The notes: a model not told the origin generated them from the letters alone. A stretch of 64,000 nucleotides of DNA from Ariolimax columbianus (GCA_036924085.1 JAVGWX010000001.1:7416681-7480680); one strand, 5' to 3'; shown: positions 53,117 through 63,076, counted from the first letter of the stretch. Made by a program: numbers and translations.

Positions 53117-53866
53117 CTAGACAGCACTTGCCCTGTCCGGTTCCTTATGGGGAGATTTGGCACGTGCCTTAACTCTGTTGTTTGATGTGTCTGGGAGTGA
53201 TGACTGAGACTGAGATTTTTCCTTTGATGCTGCTGAAAGTTGTTCATGAGACCCACCTAATTTATCCTTGCTTGCCACCAATTTTTTATTTTTTATCATC
53301 TTCTTGGCTCCACCACTATACCGGACCACTGGATCTTCATTGATTTTTTCTCTTGAGGGTGACATAAGATGAAGCTGCTCATGAGATGAAATTTTAGCAT
53401 TTCTTAAATTTTCATGAGATTGAATTCTCAAGTTTTCACGAGATGGAGTTTTAACATTTCTTAAATTTTCATGAGATTGAATTCTCAAGTTTTCACGAGA
53501 TGGAGTTTTTGCATTCCTTATGTTTTCACGTGATCTGTTCATTGCTGACATTAGTGCCAGGTTTTCTCTTGAGCCCTCTGCAGATGCTAAATTCTCTTTT
53601 GAATTTTTAAAACCTTTGGCATTTTCCTTCAATCCTTTTGTCAATCCACTATTGCTTCCACCAAAGTCTCGAGGTGGACTCTGCGAGGATGACCTAAGTG
53701 ACTGTACAGAGTGTGATCTGCCCCTGCCTACATCTGAATTCTTGTCTTCACTAATCATGATAACCTCAGTAGCATCCACATCAGCTGCATTTTCTCCCAC
53801 TGCCTGGTCAGGAACATCTTCATCCCTATTCTTGTAATGGAAAGTCAGATCTCTACCTAAACACAT
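53117..53866 (-). CDS. Probable terminal exon of an unidentified gene, Ser/Lys-rich with SRENLR repeats
   Basis: A splice acceptor (minus strand TTTGTTTTTATCTGCAG) ends at 53867, and the following 249 codons are open to TAG at 53119-53117. Opening MCLGRDLTFHYKNRDED, then SEDKNSDVGRGRSHSVQSLR, SSSQSPPRDFGG, KENLASAEGSRENLA, and a 19-aa repeat PSRENLRIQSHENLRNVKT (nearly twice), later HEQLHLMSPSREK and SQSQSSLPDTSNNRVKARAK. Rich in Ser, Asn, Lys, Glu, so it is likely an intrinsically disordered cytoplasmic tail with many phosphorylatable sites. Composition and the long frame in AT-rich DNA argue for true coding. I do not recognise the protein. Upstream exons are not found in the window. Confidence 0.7.
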   Translation of the reverse strand: MCLGRDLTFHYKNRDEDVPDQAVGENAADVDATEVIMISEDKNSDVGRGRSHSVQSLRSSSQSPPRDFGGSNSGLTKGLKENAKGFKNSKENLASAEGSRENLALMSAMNRSRENIRNAKTPSRENLRIQSHENLRNVKTPSRENLRIQSHENLRNAKISSHEQLHLMSPSREKINEDPVVRYSGGAKKMIKNKKLVASKDKLGGSHEQLSAASKEKSQSQSSLPDTSNNRVKARAKSPHKEPDRASAV

Positions 53867-54089
53867 CTGCAGATAAAAACAAATTTATGTGAGAAATATC
53901 TAATTTACCTCGGTACAGGAAAAATAAGTTTGTTATGTTAAAAGACGCAAAGAAATTATTAAGAAATAAGAAGTTAGAACACTATCAAAGTACAGAATGT
54001 TTCAGCAAAAAAAAATGGCAATAGAGAGAGAAGATTCAGCATAAATCACCACCATGGCAAAATAAAGTGAAAAGTAGAACTGATAAACA

Positions 54090-54835
54090 GCAATAGAGAT
54101 TTGGAGATGTAGAGTGACATGTTCACCTCACCAGTCACCACTGTACATGGTTGTGGAGGGACATGGTCACCTAGACTAGCCAACACTGTACATGGTTGTG
54201 GGGAGACATAGTCACGTCTCCTAGACCAACCAACACTGTACATGGTTGTGGGGAGACATGGTCACGTCTCCTAGAACAGTCAGAACTGTACATGGTCATG
54301 GGGATATATAGTTACATCTCCTAGAAAAGTCAGCACTGCACATGGTCGTGGGAAGACATGTCACGTCTCGTAACCAGCCTACAATGTACATGGTTGTGGA
54401 GCGACATGGTCACCTCACCAGTCACCACTGTACATGGTCGTGGGGATACATGGTCACCTCACCAGTCACCACTGTACATGGTCATGGGGAGACACAGTCA
54501 CCTCACCAGTCAGCACTGTACATTGTCATGGGGAGACATAGTCACCTCACCAGTCACCACTGTACATGGTCGTGGGAAGACATGGTTAGGTCTCCTAGAC
54601 CAGCCAACAATGTACATGGTTGTGGAGAGACAATTTATCTAGACTAGCCAACTATGTACATGGTTGTGGAGAGACAATTCACCTAGACTAACCAACAATG
54701 TACATGGTTGTGGGGAGACAAATCACCTAGACTAGCCATTACTGTACATGGTTGGGGGAAGACAATTCACCTAGACTGGCCAATACTGTTCATGGTTGTG
54801 GGAAGACAATTCTCCTAGACTAGCCAATACTGTTA
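54090..54835. repeat. About 44-bp minisatellite, about 16 copies
   Basis: Unit TGTACATGGTTGTGGGGAGA followed by CATGGTCACCTCACCAGTCA and CCAC, alternating with versions carrying CTAGACCAACCAA or CTAGACTAGCCAA. Lies just upstream of the minus-strand candidate exon, i.e. in its likely intron. ORFs over it on the plus strand are artefacts. Confidence 0.93.
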
Positions 54836-54889
54836 ATGGCGAAGAAGAAAACTTTTGTGAATTTAATATTAAGGTTACAATACTTGTTT

Positions 54890-55860
54890 CTCCCTGTTCA
54901 TCATCATCATGTGGTTGAACAGTCCTGAGATTGGTTGCAATGTTGTCTGAGTATGCCTCTCCATTGGATTCTATCCTCAGCAGCTCTTTTTATTTCAGCA
55001 TAGGTTCATACTTGAATGTCTCTTAATGCCTGAGATGTAAAGGTGAGTCTTGGCCGTCCCCTTCCTTTTTTCTCCTAGATTTTTCCCTGTAGTATCTTGA
55101 GTAGAAGACTTTCTTATTTTGTGTGCCAGACAACTTAATCTTCATTTTTTGTATCATTTTCAATATTTTGACTTTGTGCGCCCTAATATCGGTGAGGACA
55201 TTGTCACTGGATTTTCTTTCTGTCTAACTCATTCTGTCCATTCTATAGTAGCATCACATTTCACCAGCCTTTTTTTCATCCTTCTTTGATAGAGTCAATG
55301 CTTCAGCCCTATACAGTGCAATTAGTCACATATGAGTGGCGACTATTCTTGTCCTCAGTTCTATCCTGATACACTTTGAGGTTAGTAATTTATGTTTATC
55401 TCTGAAGCCCTTTTTTTGCCAATGCAATTCTTGTCTTATTTTCTGTCCCATTGTGGACATTTTCTGTGCCCTTAATATATAAACTTCTGTACTTGTTTTA
55501 TTATTTCTCCATTGATGTTCATATTTATTTGCCTTTGTTGCTTGTCTATTACCATGGTATACATCTTCAATGTGTTTATTTTCAAGCCAAAATTTGTGGC
55601 TGTGCTGTTAATTTTTTAAAGCATCCTTTGCAAAGCTGCTACTGATCTTTCCACTATGGCTTGATCATCAGCAAATTTTAATGCATCAACTTTCATGACA
55701 TTGACTTCCGGCACTCCTATTTTAACTCTATTGCAGTTGATTCTCTTTGCACAAGCTTGCACCAAAGTACATATATGCCCTGGCATTGGTGATTTCTGTA
55801 GTCAATTGTTTTGCATAGCGAGTCTGATTCTAAATTATTATTAATCCCATTATATGCTTT
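54890..55860 (-). mobile_element. LINE remnant, RTE-type, minus strand
   Basis: Minus-strand frames near 55700-55460 contain VNVMKVDALKFADDQAIVER (the FADD box) and SVAALQRML, GLKINTLKMYTMVIDKQQRQ, ININIDGEIIK, followed towards 54890 by R-rich GKRRGRPRL-like residues. The 3' end has CATCATCATCATGTGG (54897), a (GAT)n-like tail. The FADD box is intact but frames shift, so the copy is dead. Confidence 0.78.
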
Positions 55861-56638
55861 ATATAATACAGGTCTGAGAAAAACATAACTGGCCTGATTT
55901 TTGGGGGGAAGCATGCTAATAGCTGCTAGGCTGCCATAACAATAGGACTGGTGCACTGCACTAGTGACATTTGTATTTTGAGCCAAAATAACCAAAAATG
56001 TAGTGCAAAGAATTTAGAATACATTTTTGCCAAAATCTAGGGGGGACAAAATCGGAGACTATTGAGAGCATAAAAGACGCTTTTGGTAGTGAAGCTATGA
56101 AGTCTACACAAATTAAACAGTAATATCGTCGTATTAAAGACAGCCACACACCAATTGAGAGTGACGAAAGAATTAGAAGATCCTCCAACAAACAGAAATC
56201 TAGTCACAATCAGAAAAAGTGCTGCAGTTAATGATGCAGATCAATGAATAACAATTAGAGAGATTGAGAGTGAAGTGACAATTTCATTTGGTTTAGTGCA
56301 GTCAATTTTGACTGATGACTTAGAATGTGTTGTGTCGTGGCACATTTCTTTTCAAGACTCCTCACTCACGAACTGTCTGCAGATTGTGCTTGATATGTTG
56401 GAATGCACTAACACTGACCGTAATTTTAAAATCATAAACGGAGATGAGGCCTGGATCTACGGTTATCACCCTGAGACAAAACAACAATCATCTAAATGGA
56501 AAACACCTGGCCAAAAAAAGCACAGCAATCAAGAACAAATGTGAAGGTCATGATGGGTTTTTTTCCAACCATCAGAACGTAGTTCATCACGAATACACTC
56601 CTCAGGGACAAACTGTCAACAAGGGGTATTGTTTGGTG

Positions 56639-56647
56639 TCAATTGTG
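56639..56647. repeat. Target-site duplication, left copy (TCAATTGTG)
   Basis: Repeated exactly at 56904-56912, flanking the SINE-A. Confidence 0.82.
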
Positions 56648-56903
56648 TTTTTTTTGGGTTTTTTTTGCGTTCGCCTTATTTCTCTAATCCCCAAGGCGGT
56701 GTGCGTTGCACTGTGGTTTGTATTTTGCGCCTGTCGGCCCAGTACATCCGACTTCGGCATGCATTTTATGTAAGGGTCTGCTTCCTCCTGCATTTTCTAA
56801 GGGTTTGCTTCCCCGGGGTAACGGCCGGTGCTGTGTTGGGGATCGAACCCAGCACCTTCGAGTTGTGAGCCGTGCCACTTAACCACTAGGGCACACTGTC
56901 CCC
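56648..56903 (-). mobile_element. SINE-A (tRNA-derived SINE) copy 3, inserted in mariner
   Basis: The right end carries the tRNA-like head (minus strand GGGGACAGTGTGCCCTAGTG, GTTAAGTGGCACGGCTCACA, GGTTCGATCCCC with an intact B box GGTTCGATCC), then GGCCGTTACCCCGGGGAAGC, AGGAGGAAGCAGACCC, and the left end is poly(T). 256 bp, perfect 9-bp duplication. It has the best-preserved B box of the three copies, so it is the youngest. Confidence 0.93.
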
Positions 56904-57048
56904 TCAATTGTGGTTTGATGGAGTTCATTTCAAATTTCCAAAATATGCTGTATTAAATCAGTGACACATCACTCACATGTTGAACAAGCAGCAGTGAGAT
57001 GTGATGTCCCTACGACAACCTAGGGTTACGGGAAAGACAACAGGTATA

Positions 57049-58850
57049 CAAGGGCGATTTGAAAAGTTTTGCCTTTGAGGAGATAATTTCATTAATGTGC
57101 AAGATTTACACATGAGCTATATATTTTCTTATACCTTGGAATGTTATTTAGATGATGTGTCATTTTTTATCTACGTAGTCACCATCTCGGTTCACACAAA
57201 AACATCAATGTCGGACAAGTTTTTGCATCCCATCAAGGACAAAATCATACGTCTTTCCCCAAAACCAAGTATACACAGCTACTTGCATCTCCTCGTCAGT
57301 AGCGTAACAGTGTCCCTTGAGGTGTTCCTTCAGCTTCGGTAAGAGGCAGGAGTCACAAGGTGCTAGATTGTGGCTGCACGATGGGTGTTGTAAAATTTCA
57401 CCAAACTTGAGATGCTCCAATACAGCCCACAGTTTGTCAACTCGTATGTATACGAGCATTATCGTGCTGAAGGATCGGGCTCAAAGTTTCTGAAAAGTTT
57501 TCACATATTGATCAAAGTTTACGGTTCTGCTGTGCTCCAAAAATTCATAGTAGACTTCGCCCTCGCAGTTAAAAAAGATGGTCATCATCACTTTTCCTGG
57601 CAAGGCGACAATCTTTTTGAGGTAGGTCAGTACTTATGCCTGTACTCCATGGACAGGCGCTTGTTTTCAGGTTCATGCCCATGACTTCTCACCAGTGACA
57701 ATTCAACGGATAAAGGCATCACATTAGAGTTCATATCGTGTCACAAGTTCCTGATGCAACTGCTGTCGGCGCTGTTTTATATCCGGTGTCAGCTTGCCAG
57801 GAACCAATCTCGCACCCACTTTCATATACCCAAGCAGGGCACGTATAATGTGATGGACTCAATCTAAATCATAAGCATTGCAGCGATATCTATCTGCTTG
57901 ACACAGCGATTAGCATGAATCAGTTTGTCCACATGATATTGATGTTATGCTGTTGTCGGTCGTCTGCTGTGAGCCTTGTCCTGCAGGTTTGTCGTGGCTG
58001 GATTGTCATCTTTTACTGTCTGTACCCACCTTCCTGACAGTGCTGACATCCCCACAGGTGTCACCATATACCACAGTCATTCTTTTATGCATGTCTATGT
58101 TTCTTTAACCATATTTCCATGTAGGCCGCCATTTTTCTGTCTGCATACTTCATGTTCCAGGCACATGTCACTTGATGCCCCTATAGTCACTTCATGCCCC
58201 TAGAGTCACTTCCTGCCCCTAAAGTCACTACATGTCCATATAGTCACTTCATGCCCCTATAGTCACTTCATTCCCTTAGAGTTACTTCCTGTTCATAAAG
58301 TCACCGCATACCCATATAGTCACTTCGTGCCCCTAGAGTCACTTCCTGTCCCTAAAGTCACTACATGCCCATAAAGTCACTTCATACCCATATAGTCACT
58401 TCATACCCCTACATTACATTTCATGCCCCTACAGTCACTTCATGCCCATAGAGTTACTTCATGCCCATACATGTCACTTCATGCCCCTACATGTCGCTTC
58501 ATGCCTCTAGTCATTTCATGCCCCTACATGTCACTTCATGCCCATACAGTTACTTCATGTCACTTCATGCCCATATAGACACTTCATACCTCTACATGTC
58601 CTTTCATGCCCCTATAATCACTTCATGTCCACAGTTACTTCATGCCCCTACATGTCACTTCATGCCCCTACAGTTACTTCATGTCCCTACATGTCATTTC
58701 ATACCCCTACATGTCACTTCATGCCCATATAGTCACTTCCTACCCCTTAAAGTCACACCATCAGAGATAATTTTCATGCAGGTGTCACGTGGCTCTGAGC
58801 ACTGATGTCATAGTTATGTCGCTGGAGGTAAAACTTTTCATATCGCCTTC

Positions 58851-58851
<1 letters not shown>
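57049..58851 (-). mobile_element. Mariner element with terminal inverted repeats, full length but dead
   Basis: Left TIR begins CAAGGGCGATTTGAAAAGTT (57049) and the right TIR, read on the minus strand, begins CGAAGGCGATATGAAAAGTT (from 58851). 21 of 25 positions agree. TA occurs outside both (57047-57048 and 58852-58853). The minus-strand transposase runs from about 58030 to 57190: GRWVQTVKDDNPATTNLQDK, DKLIHANRCVKQIDIAAML, KWVR, SMEYRHK, KRRRP-like, VIMTVFF-like, and 57459-57205 FGEILQHPSCSHNLAPCDSC, LLPKLKEHLKGHCYATDEEM, LDGMQKLVRH. Numerous stops. The minisatellite at 58160-58760 sits within its 5' part. Confidence 0.92.
58160..58760. repeat. About 19-20-bp minisatellite inside the mariner
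   Basis: Unit CTTCATGCCCCTATAGTCA and variants with ACATGTCACTTCATGCCC, roughly 30 copies. Type 1 (CTATAGTCACTTC) dominates up to about 58440, type 2 (CTACATGTCACTTC) after it. Several frames stay open. Not coding. The array lies between the transposase start and the right TIR of the mariner. Confidence 0.93.

Positions 58852-58938
<87 letters not shown>
58852..58938. repeat. (TA)n microsatellite of about 85 bp
   Basis: Uninterrupted TA dinucleotides follow the mariner right TIR directly and end before ATCATCATCATA. Mariners target TA, so the array is both a target and a possible site of polymerase slippage. Confidence 0.98.
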
Positions 58939-58940
<2 letters not shown>

Positions 58941-59394
58941 TCATCATCATATAGCATTTCCTTTTTAGAATGTTTAGAATATTAATCTCGTTCTGCAGTC
59001 AATCTTCCCACCTGCTCCATTTTATGTTTAGAGTATCCTTGATATCCTGCATCAACCTTTGCCTTGGTCGACTCTTCCGTCGCCTGCCAGGTACCATATC
59101 CTCAATAACTGTTCTTTCCAGTCCGTAATGACATTTGACATGGCAAAAAAAATTATATTTTCGAAACATAACATTGTTCATGAGCCAGTTTTCTTCAACA
59201 TTCAGGTCTTCTAGGATGGTTTTATTTGTCATTTTCTTTATCCAAGGAATTTTTTTGATTTTTCTGTAACATTTTGTTTTGAACGCTCCAATTTTCTTCC
59301 TTGCTGCTTTTTGTGTCATAGTCCATGTCTCACATACGTACATTGCCACAGGGAATAAACATGTTCTCAGGATCTTCAGTTTCAGTTGCTTGTT
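58939..59394 (-). mobile_element. LINE 3' part (RTE-type), left piece of a split copy
   Basis: On the minus strand from 59394: NTNKQLKLKILRTCLFPVAM, YVCETWTMTQKAARKKIGAF, CYRKIKKIPWIKKMTNKTIL, EENWLMNNVMFRKYNFF, GLERTVIEDMVPGRRRKSRP and RQRLMQDIKDTLNIKWSRWE. This C-terminal region ends in an (ATG)n-like tail (CATCATCAT at 58938). The upstream part of the same LINE lies at 59958-60185, separated by a Rep-B. Confidence 0.9.
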
Positions 59395-59404
59395 AGTGTT
59401 ATGC
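59395..59404. repeat. Target-site duplication, left copy (AGTGTTATGC)
   Basis: Matches AGTATTATGC at 59948-59957 with one difference, on either side of the Rep-B. Confidence 0.75.
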
Positions 59405-59947
59405 TGAAGATGCCGAGCTGCAGCGGTCAGCGACCCATAGCTGACCGCTAGCGTCAGGGTCAGCGACCCATAGCTGACCGCTAGCGTCAGGGCCAGCAAA
59501 CCAGAGCTGACCGCTAGCATCAGGGCCAGCGAACCAGAGCTGACCGCTAGCGTCAGGGCCAGCGAACCAGAGCTGACTGCTAGCGTCAGGGCCAGCGAAC
59601 CAGAGCTGACTGCTTGCATCAGGGCCAGCAAACCAGAGCCGACTGCCAGCATCAAGGCCAGCGAACCAGAGCTGCCAAGACCGTTCTACACCTTCACACA
59701 ATGATCCTGGATAACAGGCTGCAACAGAGCAGACTGGCTAAGGAGAAGGGATCGAAGAGGGAATGCTAACTCGGTACTCAAAAAATGCTTGCTGAAGTCT
59801 GATATGTTGGACTGAAAGGTGCAAATATAGCAGTCAAGCTTTAAACTACAACTCAACGCATTCCGTCCTCTGGAATACATTCTGCTACTTAAGCCCTTTT
59901 CAGGTTTGGTAGTGGGAGATTAGGAATGAACAAAGCCAAACCAAGCC
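59405..59947 (+). mobile_element. Rep-B retroposon, near full length, with a 33-bp tandem expansion
   Basis: Plus strand starts TGAAGATGCCGAGCTGCAGC (compare minus strand of 19143-18784), then a 33-bp array at about 59430-59680, then CCAAGACCGTTCTACACCTT, GATCCTGGATAACAGGCTGC, AGTCTGATATGTTGGACTGA, GGTGCAAATATAGCAGTCAA and a diverged tail GATTAGGAATGAACAAAGCC in place of (AAG)n. It interrupts a LINE whose halves lie at 58939-59394 and 59958-60185. Confidence 0.9.
59430..59680. repeat. 33-bp tandem array inside Rep-B (about 7-8 copies)
   Basis: Unit AGCTGACCGCTAGCGTCAGG followed by GCCAGCGAACCAG. In the 18784-19143 copy this block occurs once as two related halves. The in-frame unit (33 bp) yields open frames on the minus strand (59399-59701 and 58999-59655) that join into the LINE frame by chance and are not a protein of interest. 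Confidence 0.93.
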
Positions 59948-59957
59948 AGTATTATGC

Positions 59958-60185
59958 CATAAATTGTGCATGTTGTTTAGTTTTCACATCGCCATGGCCA
60001 AACGTCTTCTAATTTCCTTTAAGCAGTCTCCGTCGTTTTATAACGTAGAGCCTTGGTATTCAAATTGTGTGACATTTTCAATTTCTTCATTAATAATAGC
60101 AATCTGGGGTTGCAGTCCTGTTTTGTCAGTGGACATTATCTTAGTTTTTTTAATGTTCAGGCAGGAAAAGGTTCTGAGCTTCACT
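59958..60185 (-). mobile_element. LINE RT piece (RTE-type), right piece of a split copy
   Basis: The minus strand encodes a region such as FLPEHLKKLR.CPLTKQDCN, PRLLLLMKKLKMSHNLNTKA and LRYKTTETA.RKLEDVWPW, which precedes the C-terminal region at 59394-58939. The order and strand show one interrupted element. Confidence 0.75.
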
Positions 60186-60188
60186 GTG

Positions 60189-60335
60189 CTTCTGAACGGA
60201 CATGGGTGCAAATATCGCAGTCAAGCTGTAAACTACGACACAATGCATTTTGTTCTCTGGACTACATCCTGCTACTTGCAAACCATTTTTAGGTCTTGGT
60301 AGCCGGAGTTTGAGAACGAACGATGAAGAAGATGT
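60189..60335 (+). mobile_element. Rep-B retroposon, strongly 5' truncated
   Basis: Runs from GGGTGCAAATATCGCAGTCA through AAGCTGTAAACTACGACACA and GGACTACATCCTGCTACTTG to GGTAGCCGGAGTTTGAGAAC GAACGATGAAGAAGATG. Ends in a degenerate (AAG)n tail. Flanking duplication is not clear. Confidence 0.82.
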
Positions 60336-60740
60336 AACAAACATATAAGTTTCAATATTTCAGTACCTTTGGTATAAAGAGTGTCCATATATAAATAGCC
60401 ACACAAACCCAACTTGATGCCATCTTCACCCAGACTGCTGCCCAATTCAAACCAAACTTGCTGAGGTCAGACTCTGTTGGTCTAGAAAGCACAAAGTCGT
60501 TCATCCATCATTTGTAACAATCTCTCAGCTATATTTAAATATATCAACTAGAAATGAATACACTAACTATTTTTTAAAACTTTACAAAAAAATAACTGTT
60601 TATTAAATAAAACAGTAAAAACAATAAATAAAACAGACTTCAGGTTTATTTTAGAATGTGGCAATGACATTAAATAGACCAGAATATATATTTATATTCA
60701 TCAGTTACTTGACTAACAATTTATATTCAGTTTTTGCTCT
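60336..60740. other. No recognised gene
   Basis: AT-rich. No domain or unit recognised in any frame. Confidence 0.4.
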
Positions 60741-60764
60741 TTGAATATATTTCTGTCTATTTGA

Positions 60765-60850
60765 ATATTTAACATCTTTAACTGTGTATGTATATATGTA
60801 CATATATGTGACATCTTTAACTGTGTATGTATATATGTACATGTATGTGT
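60765..60850. repeat. About 42-bp direct duplication
   Basis: ACATCTTTAACTGTGTATGTATATATGTACAT is repeated from 60769 and 60811 with one change near the end (ATATG/GTATG). Confidence 0.85.
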
Positions 60851-60879
60851 GTTAAAATATTTTTTTAGTAAGCAATGTG

Positions 60880-61880
60880 CGCAAGCAACCTGGGTCTATC
60901 GTGCCCATTCAAAGAATGAGAGGCAGCTTTGGTTTAGCATTGAAGTAAGGCTCTTGCATTGTGTCCATTGAACAACCTCAGAGTTGGTGACCAGGTCCTG
61001 CCAGTGGCTTAAAGAACATGTCATTGCTTACACACAAAGAAAGCCTCAAGTCCCTTCTGATCTCCCTGCAAGATAGTCTATGTTTCAGAGTCATACAAAA
61101 GGATTGGGATGACACAGGATTTATAGAGGCATAACTTGATTTCCAGAGGGACCCTCTGCTAGGTTCACACTCTGTGCACAGAATTCTTCGAGTAATGTCT
61201 GGGTTACTAGGTGCATCAGAAGTCTGTCTAGTGCTGACATAGATGATGTCCTCAGTGGGATTTACTTGTTACCATTGATAGTGATTCCCTCTACAAGTGG
61301 CCGCTGCCAAGACTCTAATCTTCCTCTAGGATATGTGCAGGCCTAGGTCTGAAACTGACTGTTCTAAATGATCCAGGGGGTTTGTCAAGGACTGAGAGTT
61401 TGAACCTGGTGTGAGGACATCACCTGAGTAATCGAAGTTGGTCAAACACAAGTGTCCAACAGAGAAGCCTTGAGTGTGCGTTTCCATGGCAGAATAGTGA
61501 TGTTGCAAGAACATATCCCTGGCAAATATCAGATGAGGTGGGGAATTTGTTGTTAGATCCTGATTGAGACGAATTCTTACTCCGTTGTTGCAATGGAGCT
61601 CCTCCATTTATCCCAACAAGGCGTCAGGGACTCCAACACATTTTAAGGTCTATCTACAGAATTGAAGACTGCCCTGAAGTCAACATAAAAAACATGGAGA
61701 AGGCGATTGAATTCAGTTTATTTCTTCGAGGAGTGAGGAGACGAAGTGTAAGGATTGCATCAATGGTGAAGCGACAGAAGATTAAATCTGACTGCTGTGG
61801 GCATTGATTCCTCTTCAGCTGAGGTTACAACCTGGAGAGAAGTCTCATCTCTATCTATGTTCTTTCTTTCAGCACCAAAT
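60880..61880 (-). mobile_element. LINE RT remnant (RTE/I-like), minus strand
   Basis: From 61690 on the minus strand: GVPDALLG, MEELHCNNGVRIRLNQDLTT, FARDMFLQHHYSAMETHTQG, FSVGHLCLTNFDYSGDVLTP (the YADD box decayed to YSGD), then LEQSVSDLGLHIS, and (from about 61260) VNPTEDIIYVSTRQTSD-like, SLWKSSYASINPVSSQSFCM-like, TIL and the REDQKGLE region. Frames shift several times. The first Asp box (DFRAVFNSV) is seen near 61640. Inactive. Confidence 0.78.
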
Positions 61881-62145
61881 ATGGCGCATAAGGCAGAAAT
61901 CAATGATCTATAGCTTGGACTGGAAGTCTGTTGCTGTTTATTCTAAGGACGTGTCCGATGTATGTCCAACATTTTTTCTTAATAGTAGAAACATATTGCT
62001 GTTTGATATCTAATCTTATTTGTTTGTTTGTCTTAAATTCTTTCCAGGCAAATGGTCACAATTTTTCTAAGACATTTATTTTCTAATACATTTTCAAGAG
62101 TTTTAGTTATTTTCCAGTTTCCATTTTCAGATGGTAAGAAAAAAA
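61881..62145. other. No recognised gene
   Basis: An ORF of 69 codons at 61804-62013 has no recognised domain. The rest is T-rich. Confidence 0.4.
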
Positions 62146-62360
62146 GTAAGATGGCCGCGCCTTAACCACTGCGTTCTCGACTCGCTCCGGTGTTTGTGTC
62201 GTTTTCTGATGTTTGGTGGTTCCGCTTCGGATTATATTTCACAACTCCTTCACCAGGTGATATCAGGGACTTTATTCTGTGGAATTGATGTGCTTTCGAT
62301 CAGTTACCCTGTTTGTTATGCTGCATTTCATGCCTGGTTTACGCCGTGGGAGACCAGTCC

Positions 62361-62372
62361 ATGATGGGGTTC
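62361..62372. repeat. Target-site duplication, left copy (ATGATGGGGTTC)
   Basis: Repeated at 63077-63088 as ATGATGGAGTTC, one difference of 12. Confidence 0.85.
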
Positions 62373-63076
62373 TTCTTCTTCTTCTTCATACGCCGTCAGA
62401 CGTCAACTTGAATTTGTTCGAAGAAAGCAGCTGTCATCCTGAGGCTGTCGACACTGCCATAGAGCTTGTCTAGTGTTGCCACTGGTGATGGCCACATGTG
62501 CTTTCTCTGGTCCTCATATGTTGGGCAATTTTGCAGCAGATGTTCAGCGGTCATTTTCCCTGTACCACATGTGCATTCGTCAGTGCCACCTATCTTCAGT
62601 TTATTGAATAGATGGTACCTCAGTCAGTTGTGGCCTGTGCAGAGTCTGAAGACCACAACCTGCTCTCTTCTATTCAACTGGTAATAGGCAACATTTTTTG
62701 TGTAGCCATTTTGTTTCCCATTTTGCCATGTTTCTGGCCCTAATAAACCTTTTGGACTCTTCGTAAGTCACACTAGAATCTGGTTGTGGTAGTCTTGCAC
62801 CTTCTTTTGCCAGTCTGTCTGCCTCCTGGTTGCCTTGAATGTTACAGTGGGATGAAACCCACTGTACCACTACTCTTTTTAGTGCGGTCTGCTGGCATAG
62901 TTGACAGAGTACTGTTCTTAAATCATTAAGTTCTGTATTTTTCTGGCTTTTTAGTGCTGTGACCACGGAGAGGGCATCTGTAAACAAGGCTATCTGGCTT
63001 TCATTGCTTTCGCCTGTCAGCATTGCTTCTACTGCAGCCTTCAGTGCCTCTGCCTCCGCTCTGAAATTGCTTGAGA
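62373..63076 (-). mobile_element. RNase H LINE (same family as 10158 and 21422), 5' truncated, inside Rep-C
   Basis: The minus strand starts inside RNase [21 protein letters not shown] then ALFTDALSVVTALKSQKNTE (F-T-D-A catalytic Asp), QWVSSHCNIQGNQEADRLAK (H and D conserved), PDSSVTYEESKRFI, then the C-terminal LNRRE.VVVFRLCTG-like region with a CTCGTGKMT zinc-knuckle and CPTYEDQRKHMW. Ends in (GAA)n, seen as (TTC)n at 62373. It has 704 bp and a 12-bp TSD. The RNase H C-terminal half is better preserved than in 21422-22430. Confidence 0.92.

Larger units (their letters stand above)
56030..56936 (+). mobile_element. Mariner-like element (SETMAR/GVQW type), interrupted by SINE-A
   Basis: With frameshifts: ESIKDAFGSEAMKSTQIKQ, RRIKDSHTPIESDER, a PSGRPS-like linker, TIREIESEVTISFGLVQSIL TDDLE, LLTHEQL..DCA, and at 56435 INGDEAWIYGYHPETKQQSS (GDE first catalytic Asp region), then KWKTPGQKK, and QNVVHHEYTPQGQTVNKGY. 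It has many stops. The SINE at 56648 lies right after TVNKGY. No second Asp region was identified downstream. A TIR was not recognised. Confidence 0.85.

Noticed and set aside
54342..54647. Two overlapping plus-strand ORFs of about 100 codons with repeated TSHHCTWSW peptides
   Set aside because: By-products of the 44-bp minisatellite; no coding features.
58461..58805. 114-codon ORF rich in MPIHVTSCPY repeats
   Set aside because: A translation of the satellite within the mariner 5' part; no coding features.
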